Assembly (NCBI GenBank): GCA_958295855.1
Contig: OY282383.1
Location: 3,266,481-3,330,480 of the forward strand
Length of the DNA stretch: 64,000 bases
Reading direction: 5' to 3'
Source: an uncultured Poribacteria bacterium
GTDB lineage: Bacteria > Poribacteria > WGA-4E > WGA-3G
The position numbers were made by a program, and so were the translations under genes. Shown one piece after another: positions 41,153 through 50,239 of the stretch. Position 1 is the stretch's first letter; each line of letters opens with the position of its first letter. The notes beneath the pieces were generated by a model. That model had not been told where the DNA came from. It searched no databases and saw only the letters and a list, made by a program, of their open reading frames with translations.

Positions 41153-42217
41153 GTGCTGCCAAGCTGCCAGTCTTGCTGTCTTCCAATCTTTCGCGATGCC
41201 GTAACAGCCCTCGCGATTCGGATATCGCTCCTACCACGTTTCTTAAGAACAAGTATACTTGCGTGGCTCCTACTTGGGTTCTGTTTCGGTTGCACGCTTC
41301 CTGAGCCTGAAAAGGCATCCCCAATTAAAATTTTACCGTCCAACCGTGAACGAAAGGCACCCCCTATCTTAAGCATCAACTACGTGGGAACGCTTGGCAT
41401 CCCTGGGCAAGGGGCGGGTGAATTCCGGATGCCTTCCGGGCTCGCTATAGATGAACAAGGCCGCATCTACATCGCGGATGCAGGCAACAATCGGGTACAA
41501 GTGATTGACGGAGCCGGGAATTTCGTTACTGAATTCGGGAGTCGCGGGTGGCGCACGGGGGAATTTGATTATCCTACCGACATTGCCCTCAGCTTTCAAC
41601 GGAGTTATCGACTCTACGTCGCAGATACAGGCAATAATCGGGTACAATACTGCAACCTCGTCGATCGAATTTTTTATCCGCTCAGTGAGAGCGCACATGG
41701 CATCACGCTTGACCGGCCCGAGGGCATCGGTATTGGGCGAAATGGCGATGTCTACGTGGTTGACACCGGCAACCACCGCTGGCTTCAATTCAACATTGAA
41801 GGGGTACCTGTTGTCGCACGCGGCGGCTTCGGTAGCGGAAAGGAACAACTCTGGCACGCGACAGACCTGGAGGTTGATGCACACGGCAATGTTTACATTG
41901 TTGATACGGGCAACCATCTTATCAAAAAATATGACTTCAGCGGCAATCCTATTTTTATGTGGGGCGGAGAAGGAGAACGGCTTGGGCAGTTTCGGGAACC
42001 AAAACACATCGCCCTAGATGTATGGAATTATCTCTATGTAACCGACAGTGCCAACCAACGCATCCAAGTTTTCACACCTGATGGCAGGAGCATCACAGCA
42101 TTTAGCACCCCTACGTTGCTAGAACCGACAGGCATCGTCGTTTCAAAAACAGGGCGTGTCTTCGTGAGCGATGCTGAGGCAAATGACATCAAGGTGTTTC
42201 AAGTTATTTTCTCCTGA
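41153..42217 (+). CDS. NHL-repeat lipoprotein-like protein
   Basis: 354 residues, GTG start behind GGGGAGGG. An N-terminal hydrophobic segment SILAWLLLGFCFGCTLP ends in a possible lipobox (FGC). Six NHL-type beta-propeller blades follow, for example GLAIDEQGRIYIADAGNNRV, GIGIGRNGDVYVVDTGNHRW, DLEVDAHGNVYIVDTGNHLI and HIALDVWNYLYVTDSANQRI. NHL propellers bind ligands or partners at the cell surface. Flanked by inverted copies of a MITE-like repeat. Confidence 0.85.
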   Translation: MLPSCQSCCLPIFRDAVTALAIRISLLPRFLRTSILAWLLLGFCFGCTLPEPEKASPIKILPSNRERKAPPILSINYVGTLGIPGQGAGEFRMPSGLAIDEQGRIYIADAGNNRVQVIDGAGNFVTEFGSRGWRTGEFDYPTDIALSFQRSYRLYVADTGNNRVQYCNLVDRIFYPLSESAHGITLDRPEGIGIGRNGDVYVVDTGNHRWLQFNIEGVPVVARGGFGSGKEQLWHATDLEVDAHGNVYIVDTGNHLIKKYDFSGNPIFMWGGEGERLGQFREPKHIALDVWNYLYVTDSANQRIQVFTPDGRSITAFSTPTLLEPTGIVVSKTGRVFVSDAEANDIKVFQVIFS

Positions 42218-42552
42218 AGCGAAGTCTTTTGTCATTCCTTGCGGAGTAATCAGCAAATGTAAGAAATAAAAAAGTTGTTCATTGGCCATTCACAACTTGG
42301 TATGAAACCCCTGCAAAGCAGGGGCAAATACCATTGGCAGGAGTGTTCTGACAATGCACTGTAGATCTCGTCAGAGGTTTCTGATTCAAGGTTAATTAGG
42401 AGAGAAAATTCTAGAATTCATAAGAAACCCGCTTTTGCAGAGGGTGCATTCCCCGCTTTGCGGGGGTAAATACCTCATGCGGGAAAAGCGGAGCAGAAAC
42501 CCAATTAACGAAAACCCAATTATACGCCTTTCCTATTCTGAGGTATCCGACT
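42218..42552. repeat. repeat gap: PR-A, GATCTCGTC element, inverted MITE copy
   Basis: Contains TTTGTCATTCCTTGCGGAG (as at 28860), the AAATGTAAGAAATAAAAAAG hairpin (as at 4150), a PR-A core at 42309-42325, GATCTCGTCAGAGGTTTCTG and then the MITE-like repeat 42418-42500 facing the copy at 41001. No gene. Confidence 0.8.
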
Positions 42553-45500
42553 TTGCGTAGGAAGCAAGTACCCTCCGCGATGCACGTCGCATCTGGGCGA
42601 TTACGCCGCAAAAGCGCGGGTGATAGCCTTTTACCGCTCTTTTTTCTCGCTTTCTGTTTGTGCGTATTGCCACGCCACGGAGGTGCAGAGAAAAATTATC
42701 CGCAAGGTTTAGCACTGGTATTTGCCCCTGCAAAGCAGGGGTTTCATACCATCAAGCATTTTCAATGCGTGGTTAAACCGTCCAAGGGGCCTCCAACGAG
42801 ATACGGGCTTCACTCTGGGAATAGACCGAAATCATCCCCTTCATCCCACGGGGCCTTTGCAGGGGTTAACACCCTTCATGAAGCACCAGACAAAAAACTG
42901 CAACTTCCCACCTTTTCCGTGCTCCGGAAAGTAGAATCTTTTCAACTCAATTTTGAGAAAAATGAGAAAACACAGGAAATCACGGTTAAGTATCCACCCA
43001 TTCTCCCAAACAGCGAACGGATAACAGATGCCAGCGGCACAGTGCTCGTGCGGGGTATAGATTATCAGATCGATTTCTATTTGGGCAAAATCACTTTACA
43101 GCTGAAAGGTATCACCCCGCAAAGCGGGGAACATACCTTGTCCCAAAAACAACTCACACCCATAACGGTAACCTACCGGACCCTGCCCTTCGCCATTAAA
43201 CAGGTGTATAAACGCGACCTTTACGGTGGGCAGACATTTCCTGGCATGCCCCTAACGGCACCGCCGGGAGCGCATTCTGAGGGACAAACTCCTGATGACG
43301 CGACGCAGGCACCCACTTCGCTTACCGGTCAACCTATAGGTGCGCCAGCATCCCAGTTGGAGGTGTCAGGGAGTCAGACATTCGGGATTTCGATAGGGAG
43401 CGGGCGAGACTTGTCGCAGAATCAGGAGCTCCGCATCAACGTGGAGGGCAAAGTTTCCGAGAATATCGCCGTTATTGCCATGCTATCCGACCAGGATTTG
43501 CCTATCCAACCGGAAGGTACCACAGAAAATATTCAAGACATCGACCAGAAACTCATTCGCATCACGCATCCAAACATGAGAGGCACCTTAGGCGATTTTG
43601 AGGGTTCGCTCGGACAGTCCGAGCTCATCTTCTTCCCACGCGCCTTGGAGGGAGTCCAAGTTGAAGGCGATTTCAAATGGGGACGTTTTCATCTCATTCC
43701 GAGTGCTATTCCCAAGGGGCAGTCTACCAGCCTCGTCATCCGCGGTGAGGAAGGGCGCGGCGAATACAGACTCACTGTGGATGGGCAGTACGTTATTGTC
43801 AAAGCCGGCAGTGAAATCGTATGGTTGAATGGTGAGCGAATGCGGCGCGGTGAAAATAACGATTACGTCATCCGTGAATATGGTGACGCAATCGTTGAAT
43901 TCAACAGCAAGCATCTGATAACCAGCAACGACATGATTCGGGTGGATTTTGAGTACATCCCGGAAGAACGTGCATATCAACAGAATCTTTATGGGCTCAG
44001 CAGCGTATTCACGCTGCCGGGCGAACGTATAACCCTTGGGGCCTCTTATGCTGTGGAGTCCGATCTGAGCCAGCCTGAGCAGGCGTTAATTATCCTTGAT
44101 GACAAGGATTTGGACGCGCTGCGCCAACATAAGTTGGATGCGGATGGAGACGGGACGCTCCTCACCGCGCCGCAGAAACATACCGTGTGGGGACTGGAAA
44201 GTCGCCTGAACCTTACTGAACAGGCGTGGCTTGAAGGCCAACTCGCCTACAGTGCCGTTGATAAAAACACCTATTCCACAGTGGACCGGAAGGAGGTGAG
44301 TCAAGCGTGGAAACTGCTCGGCTATGCAGGTTGGGAAAAACTCAGCGCAAACTTGGATGTGCGCTCGATGGATGCTAACTTCGTGCCTGTTGGCGCGTCA
44401 AGTAGCAATCGCACCCGTTCCCGCTATGAAACGCAATACGCCAAGGAGGGTTTTGATGACGCATTTTTGTTGAATACGCCGGCAACCTCGCAAGTTCTCC
44501 ATGATGAGAGAACCGTGAACTTTGACATTCAGGTGATTCCTACGTATTGGTTAGCAGTGGATGCTGGCGTTGGGAGAACTGCGGAACGTGCAACTGTAGA
44601 AACGGAGCGGGCTATGTCCGTATCGGATTTTACTGAACTGGCCGCAGTAGACACTGTCCGCAATAATTTCAATTGGGGTGTTGACTTCAATAGGGGGAGA
44701 CGCTTGGGCAGAACGGCTTCCGTTGTCAGGAGTCAGTTATCAGGTAACGAAGCTTCTGATGTGCATCAGAACAGTCTCCCAACTGAAAACCAAAAACCGA
44801 ATACTGATAGCGATTCTTTACAAAATATTCTGAAAAGGTTACCGAATCTCCGCTGGGATGACTATCGCAGTACTTCACGCATGGAAGGCACAGATGCCGC
44901 GGAAGATTTTCGTAAATCCCGACAGGAGGGCAATCTCTCCTATCCCCTCGGTCCCTTCAAAATTATTGGGACACTTGGCAGATTGGAATCAAGTGATGCG
45001 CGGAATGCTACGCTCAACCGAAAGCGGCAGCGCACAACAGGGCAGATTAATCTGGTTGATTTCAAGTGGGCATCCCTCAACACCAGTTATGAATTTGAGG
45101 AGGCTTTCGCCAAAGAATCGCTACTGACGGTAGATGCTGAACCGCTCGGTTTGTCGGACTGGCAGCGGAGTACTACGGCGCGGACGTGGAAAGTTGGGAT
45201 TTTTTCACAACAACGGAAATGGGTAAATCTCACAACAAATCTGGCACGCCGCATGCTGAAAGCACATACCGAGCTCGGCACAAATACGACAACGCAATTG
45301 GCGGATGTCGTCCTCCACCTCACGCCTTTGAACCGCGCCATTGACATTGAAGTTACCTACGAACTGGATAAAAAACTAACCAGTCAACGGCGCGAAATCT
45401 ACACCAATATTCACCCACACACCGGCCACCCCATCCAACCGGGTGAAGGATATTTCGTCAAGTTGGACGACTTGCACTATGTGGAAGATCTGGAGCAAGG

Positions 45501-46533
45501 CACGTATATCAAAATTTACCAGAATGTGGGTGACAAACCGACAACCGCGGTCGACGCGGAGTTTCGTTTCCGTTTTCAACCACGCCAGTTTTTCGCACGC
45601 CGTGCCAGAAGCCGACAACAGCAGCAAAACCGTTCGACGATGATGCGTGATAGTCTGAGACCGGCGCCACCTGCATCCTCACAGGCTGATACCGCAAAGC
45701 GCCCTGGACAGGCGACATCGACAGGGAACACATTAGAGTGGTTTCTGAACGCTCTCAGAGGCCAAACACGGTTGTGGCTGACCGAGGAACAGGAGGCGGC
45801 AGATGCGGTGTCTCTCTATTTGCTCCAAAACCTACAAGGTTCACAAACCCTTTTCGGTCGAATCAACCAACACCACCGACTTGAATTTTCGCCCTCGCCG
45901 CAGTTCGCTTTTGAGCTCAACCTTCGTACGGGACAGACACTCAATCTACGCATTAACACGCAGGAACGCCGCAGGCACCACCGAACATGGGATGTCGCTT
46001 TCTCCGTAAATCCAACGCAACGCCTGTCTGTCGGTACCACCTGGGAGCAACGCCGTGAAACGGAGAAATATAGCCAACTTGATGTTGAAGGCAAATTGCC
46101 AGCGGCACCTATCTCCGATTTGCGCCAATTTGAGCAGACAACCGAATTGAATCTCCAGTATCAACTGGGGCGCGCAGTGCGATGGAGCGGAATCGGCGGA
46201 TACAAACGCACAACCGATCAGGAACAACTTGACGAGAATCCGGAACCAGCCAAGACGCGCACCTTCTCGTTTGAAAACCGCGTCACGTATAGCTTAATCG
46301 GCAAGGGGCGCATTGATGTGAACTATAAACTCGGCTATGGCGAAAGCATGGGCGGTGATGCTTTTGCACAATATTATTTTTACGAAGGCATCAGCCACGA
46401 AGTCCGCACGACTGCAGATTACAAATTGCGGAAATTCACCGATCTGCTGTTGCGGCTCAATTATCGCTTGCTCTCCACGAAACAGCGGAAACCTGAACAC
46501 CGCTTGGAGATGACAGTGAGTGCAGAACTTTAA
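42553..46533 (+). CDS. SprA-like outer-membrane protein
   Basis: 1326 residues. A hydrophobic segment (LLPLFFLAFCLCVLPRHGGA) can act as a signal peptide; the start could be the TTG at 42553 or the ATG at 42580. Residues about 45-115 are built from dispersed repeats (PAKQGFHTIKHF, AFAGVNTLHEAP) and a further PR-A adds ITPQSGEHT at about residue 186. The block DQDLPIQPEGTTENIQDIDQ, followed by TLGDFEGSLG and FPRALEGVQVEGDF, closely recalls the N-terminal part of SprA, the type IX translocon barrel. The rest is an alternation of short amphipathic strands ending in an aromatic-containing beta signal (RLEMTVSAEL), as in outer-membrane barrels. SprA itself is about 2400 residues, so this is a shorter relative. 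Confidence 0.65.
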   Translation: MRRKQVPSAMHVASGRLRRKSAGDSLLPLFFLAFCLCVLPRHGGAEKNYPQGLALVFAPAKQGFHTIKHFQCVVKPSKGPPTRYGLHSGNRPKSSPSSHGAFAGVNTLHEAPDKKLQLPTFSVLRKVESFQLNFEKNEKTQEITVKYPPILPNSERITDASGTVLVRGIDYQIDFYLGKITLQLKGITPQSGEHTLSQKQLTPITVTYRTLPFAIKQVYKRDLYGGQTFPGMPLTAPPGAHSEGQTPDDATQAPTSLTGQPIGAPASQLEVSGSQTFGISIGSGRDLSQNQELRINVEGKVSENIAVIAMLSDQDLPIQPEGTTENIQDIDQKLIRITHPNMRGTLGDFEGSLGQSELIFFPRALEGVQVEGDFKWGRFHLIPSAIPKGQSTSLVIRGEEGRGEYRLTVDGQYVIVKAGSEIVWLNGERMRRGENNDYVIREYGDAIVEFNSKHLITSNDMIRVDFEYIPEERAYQQNLYGLSSVFTLPGERITLGASYAVESDLSQPEQALIILDDKDLDALRQHKLDADGDGTLLTAPQKHTVWGLESRLNLTEQAWLEGQLAYSAVDKNTYSTVDRKEVSQAWKLLGYAGWEKLSANLDVRSMDANFVPVGASSSNRTRSRYETQYAKEGFDDAFLLNTPATSQVLHDERTVNFDIQVIPTYWLAVDAGVGRTAERATVETERAMSVSDFTELAAVDTVRNNFNWGVDFNRGRRLGRTASVVRSQLSGNEASDVHQNSLPTENQKPNTDSDSLQNILKRLPNLRWDDYRSTSRMEGTDAAEDFRKSRQEGNLSYPLGPFKIIGTLGRLESSDARNATLNRKRQRTTGQINLVDFKWASLNTSYEFEEAFAKESLLTVDAEPLGLSDWQRSTTARTWKVGIFSQQRKWVNLTTNLARRMLKAHTELGTNTTTQLADVVLHLTPLNRAIDIEVTYELDKKLTSQRREIYTNIHPHTGHPIQPGEGYFVKLDDLHYVEDLEQGTYIKIYQNVGDKPTTAVDAEFRFRFQPRQFFARRARSRQQQQNRSTMMRDSLRPAPPASSQADTAKRPGQATSTGNTLEWFLNALRGQTRLWLTEEQEAADAVSLYLLQNLQGSQTLFGRINQHHRLEFSPSPQFAFELNLRTGQTLNLRINTQERRRHHRTWDVAFSVNPTQRLSVGTTWEQRRETEKYSQLDVEGKLPAAPISDLRQFEQTTELNLQYQLGRAVRWSGIGGYKRTTDQEQLDENPEPAKTRTFSFENRVTYSLIGKGRIDVNYKLGYGESMGGDAFAQYYFYEGISHEVRTTADYKLRKFTDLLLRLNYRLLSTKQRKPEHRLEMTVSAEL

Positions 46534-46552
46534 CATGAACTTGTCAAGTGAG

Positions 46553-47179
46553 TTAGCGATTTCGGTTGACTTGCAACTGCTCAATAACCGCTTCGTCGCG
46601 ATAGTCGTTTTGCCACTTGTATGTCCACATATTGCCAACAGACAAGGGGAGGTATTCTTGTCCCTTGCCCGGGATGTCATATTCCAGTAATTCTGCCTCG
46701 GTTGTGATGCCGCTGGCATGTTCATAGCGCATTTTCACGAGCCCAATCCCCTGCGCGAACCACAAATAGCGCGTGCCGTTCACAAACGCGCGCCCTTTAA
46801 AGGAATCCCCTTCGGCATCTGTGAATACGGTTTTATGCTTGAGACACTCTGGAAAAGTCCGCGCAGTGCCCGCAACCGTTTCATAACCTACTATGGTTGC
46901 CTTTGCTTGTGAGTTCGCCCAGCCATCCTGTGCCCAGTTCTTTCCGAGCGTCAGTGGGAATTGGAACAGGTTTTGCGGGCCGTGGGTCATGTAATGCAGC
47001 AACATATACATCGGCACTGGCTCTGGATTGTTTCCGCGAGTGCCATGACTTGTAGATGTCAAAGCCGCATCAGTTCTGATGAGAGTGAAAGTTCCTCGTG
47101 CCAAATGTTCTCCACTCTCTGTAGTAGCATTGGCACTCAGCGTGATGTTATGTTTTTGATTTTCCATCTTATTTTCCAT
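46553..47179 (-). CDS. uncharacterised protein with repeated GxxWxY-type segments
   Basis: 208 residues; AAGGAG lies 6 bases before the ATG. No signal peptide. Two similar segments, FPLTLGKNWAQDGW and LPLSVGNMWTYKWQND, each begin with PL-x-GxxW, suggesting an internal duplication of a small beta domain. No motif or catalytic residue is recognised. It faces the SprA-like gene tail to tail. Confidence 0.65.
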   Translation of the reverse strand: MENKMENQKHNITLSANATTESGEHLARGTFTLIRTDAALTSTSHGTRGNNPEPVPMYMLLHYMTHGPQNLFQFPLTLGKNWAQDGWANSQAKATIVGYETVAGTARTFPECLKHKTVFTDAEGDSFKGRAFVNGTRYLWFAQGIGLVKMRYEHASGITTEAELLEYDIPGKGQEYLPLSVGNMWTYKWQNDYRDEAVIEQLQVNRNR

Positions 47180-47210
47180 CTTAACTCCTTCTGCTAAGGC
47201 ATATTAGTTA

Positions 47211-49910
47211 TCAAAAGAGTCTGCCTTGTCTCATCTGTTCTCTGACTCTTTCACGACCGGCAAGAAAACCGTCTAATAACTTCTTCTCCCGGCTCTCAAT
47301 GGGCAGCGTTTCGGAGATGGCTTGCGCGACACGATAGAACGCCTCGCTGCGTCCAAAACCACTCTCCCAAAGGACACGAATCATCTCATCTCGTTGGCTC
47401 TTTTCCCAGAGGAACAGCACATGGTGAAGCACGTCGATGAGCTCATCCGCACTAGAAAGACTGTCAAGCATTCGCGTTTGTGGCCCAAGCACGCGAATAA
47501 ACTGCTTTTCTTTCACAATGAATCCCTTTTTGCCCCACTTTTGTGCAACATCCACCCCACAGGACTGCGCCAATTTCCGCGCCTCGTCAAAAGGGACGCG
47601 CGCTTCGCCGTATTCCCATCGCCAGAGGACATAGAAGCGGGTAATGTCGGAAATCTCACCCGCAAATCCGTTGTGCAAAATCTGCCGCACGGCATAATCG
47701 GTGGCGATTTCCCGGACATCGTCAAGCAGGCGATGCGCCCGGATAATCTCTCCTTCAAAAGTCATGACCTGCTCGTATTTGCCGAAGACCTCAATTGCCG
47801 AGCCGATGGCGGCGATAAAAAAGTCTGCCCCGCTCAGCCCTTCCTCCCAAAGACGGTGGAGTTTCGCGTTGAGGTGCGTTGTCAGTTCCATCTTGACTTC
47901 GTTGTAGAAGCCGGTCGATTCGCGTGCTATTTTCCGGGCAACGATGTAGATGGAGGAAGCAAGCGCAGCCGATTCATTAGCCCGTAGTCGGCTAGCCATT
48001 TCTGTAGACAAGGGCCAAGCACCAGTCATGATGAGCCCAGAATCCAGCAAAGCGTTAATCAAGGTTTCCCAACCTTCAGTGGATTTGTGTGCATAGACGA
48101 TAACGGTGACACCGTTGGGTTTCAAAACGCGGTGAATTTCTTGGAGAGATTGCTTGAGCAACTCCTCAAAGAACCGCTTTCCCTCCTCAAAACCGCCTGG
48201 GCCGTGTGAATAGGCGACAACCTCGTTTCTCTTCGGAGTCAACGGTGTGGCGAAAAGCTCAGGATGCACATCACCCAATGTTCGCTTCAGCCAGACATAG
48301 AAAAAATCGGAGAGATAGGAATAGGGCACGTTGTCGTAATAGGGCGGATCTGTGAAAACGGCATCAAAGAAGTTGTCCGGATGCGGTAGGTTGGTGGCTG
48401 AGGATTGGGTAACACCCGCTGGCGTGGCATTAGACTGTGAGCAATGCTCTATCACCTTCACATAATATTTCCATCCATTGTCCCAACTTCCGGACGAACC
48501 GCTAAACGGATTTACCTCTGCATAATCCCAAAGCATCGGTAAGACTTGTCTTGAATATAGTTGTTTGATTGCTTCTGAACTGTTTTCCCAGCGGGCAAGT
48601 ATATTGCTAAATGCCGCGGTCATGTCTAGTGCCAATGCCAAATAACTCACCACCGCCTTCGCATACTCCATATCAACCCCTTCTGCTACCATCTTTTGAT
48701 ACGCCGCCCTCACCTTCTCCGCAAAAGTAATCAATGATAGTTTCTGCCGTGCGTTGAAGAGATCTGCCCAGGTGTTCATTCCGTAGTTGCGAACAGAAAA
48801 TGCTCTTTCAGCACCTCTTCCTTTTCCTTCTGGAGTCGGCTCATCTGGCACCGCATCCAGGCCCCATGCCAACGTCAACTTCTCCCGCTTCTCCGCGAGG
48901 TCCGCCGTGGCACCCTCAAAGACAGCCAGGTCAGTATCTGTCGCCACACGATAACGTTTACCCGTCGTACCCGGCTTGTGCAGTACAACGGCAACCATCC
49001 GCTGTCCCGATTTCCCCTCCTGAAACAGTTTCCGTGTCAACTTGGATTCCACCGCCCCACCGCAGACAGGACACACCGCCACAGCGCGTGAGATAGTCCC
49101 TTTCGTTGGGTCAAAGTTGTCAGGTATCTGTTCATACCCATCGCCGACAATCTTGAAGTCGACACGCACACTTTCAACATCAGGATACAGTGCCACCTTC
49201 TTTTTTCGCTTGTTTGCCAGCCAGAATTGACGCATTAGCGGAATTTCTGCATCACATAAAGGATTCTGGCACGGAATCGTTCTCGCCCAAATATAGCCGA
49301 CCGGGATTGCCCCGTCTTCCTCTTCGGGGTAGAATGTGCCAAGTTCCTTCTTCGCTTCGGCAAGCACCCACTCGCTCCATTTCTTGACATCTTCCACCAA
49401 AGGATTTTTCGCCGGTTCACCAAAACGGATACCTTCACCCGGTTCCCTCGCGGGGCTGCCGTACTTCTGTGGGTATTCCAGCGTGCATTTCTGAATTAAG
49501 ACAGCAACAGGGTTCAGGTCATTGGAATAGGTGTCGCATCCCAGTCGGAGTGCCTCCAGCGGAATTGCACCGCCGCCACCAAAGGGGTCGAGAACCTTCG
49601 GTGGAGTGCCGTCGTTGGAAACCTGAAGGATTTCTTCCTGTGCTCTTTTAATTAGATGAGAATTTAGGGAATTTTCCCACTTCGAGAGGTCCCTGATAAA
49701 ATTCCGTTTCTGCTGCCACTCGTCAATATCTTTTGGGGGTGGAATCAAGGCAGCGTAGGCGGTTGCCCGTGAAGATGCAAGCGGTCGCCTCGCCCACCAG
49801 ATGTGGAGGGTGGAGATATGTCCGTGTCGTATGTTTCTCTCGCGAGCGGCCTCGGCGGAGACCTCTTTGACAGGGAAGGTCTCTTCAATGAAACGTTTGT
49901 CTTCGTTCAT
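47211..49910 (-). CDS. DUF1156-type (COG1743) DNA methylase with zinc ribbon
   Basis: 899 residues from ATG 49910; the frame runs on to 50081 but family similarity begins at MNEDKRFIEETFPVKEVSAE. The DUF1156 start (HISTLHIWWARRPLASSRAT) is followed by the SAM motif VLDPFGGGGAIPLEALRLGC, a zinc-ribbon part (CQNPLCDAEIPL, CPVCGG) and the catalytic DPPYYDNVPYSYLSDFFYVW, so an adenine methylase of the DPPY class is likely. Relatives usually sit with DUF499 ATPase and helicase genes in defence islands. None is adjacent here. Confidence 0.9.
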   Translation of the reverse strand: MNEDKRFIEETFPVKEVSAEAARERNIRHGHISTLHIWWARRPLASSRATAYAALIPPPKDIDEWQQKRNFIRDLSKWENSLNSHLIKRAQEEILQVSNDGTPPKVLDPFGGGGAIPLEALRLGCDTYSNDLNPVAVLIQKCTLEYPQKYGSPAREPGEGIRFGEPAKNPLVEDVKKWSEWVLAEAKKELGTFYPEEEDGAIPVGYIWARTIPCQNPLCDAEIPLMRQFWLANKRKKKVALYPDVESVRVDFKIVGDGYEQIPDNFDPTKGTISRAVAVCPVCGGAVESKLTRKLFQEGKSGQRMVAVVLHKPGTTGKRYRVATDTDLAVFEGATADLAEKREKLTLAWGLDAVPDEPTPEGKGRGAERAFSVRNYGMNTWADLFNARQKLSLITFAEKVRAAYQKMVAEGVDMEYAKAVVSYLALALDMTAAFSNILARWENSSEAIKQLYSRQVLPMLWDYAEVNPFSGSSGSWDNGWKYYVKVIEHCSQSNATPAGVTQSSATNLPHPDNFFDAVFTDPPYYDNVPYSYLSDFFYVWLKRTLGDVHPELFATPLTPKRNEVVAYSHGPGGFEEGKRFFEELLKQSLQEIHRVLKPNGVTVIVYAHKSTEGWETLINALLDSGLIMTGAWPLSTEMASRLRANESAALASSIYIVARKIARESTGFYNEVKMELTTHLNAKLHRLWEEGLSGADFFIAAIGSAIEVFGKYEQVMTFEGEIIRAHRLLDDVREIATDYAVRQILHNGFAGEISDITRFYVLWRWEYGEARVPFDEARKLAQSCGVDVAQKWGKKGFIVKEKQFIRVLGPQTRMLDSLSSADELIDVLHHVLFLWEKSQRDEMIRVLWESGFGRSEAFYRVAQAISETLPIESREKKLLDGFLAGRERVREQMRQGRLF

Positions 49911-50081
49911 TTTAATGGTTTCCGTGTGTTTGTCAGGGTGCTTATGATTTATAGCATACCCAAAATGCACTAAAATTGCAATACAAACATTGGGATGTGA
50001 ACAGAACAGAGTCTCTACGAATCCACTTATCTCTCCAGTCCAAGGCCTTTTTCTGAAGTGCAAGTGCTGTGTACGGGGCAC

Positions 50082-50239
50082 GATATTCTGCCAAATGGAG
50101 TGCTAATTGGCGGGAGCGTTGATGATGTAGGTTACAACGTGTTGTGTTGCAATAAACAACGGTGTGGCATATCGCAACAGTGCTTTTACTTTTTTATTCT
50201 TTTTTTGGTTAGAGGGCGGGCTACAACCTGCCCATCATG
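50082..50239. other. short intergenic gap
   Basis: 158 bp, low in features, with a T-rich stretch (TTTTTTATTCTTTTTTTGG) near 50188. Possibly the terminator of the sigma-factor gene on the minus strand. Nothing else. Confidence 0.35.

Noticed and set aside
47322..49651. Plus-strand ORFs opposite the methylase gene
   Set aside because: Antisense shadows without ribosome sites or domains.
49911..50081. Upstream start for the DUF1156 methylase
   Set aside because: The added 57 residues show no family similarity and the family start MNEDKRFIEE fits ATG 49910.
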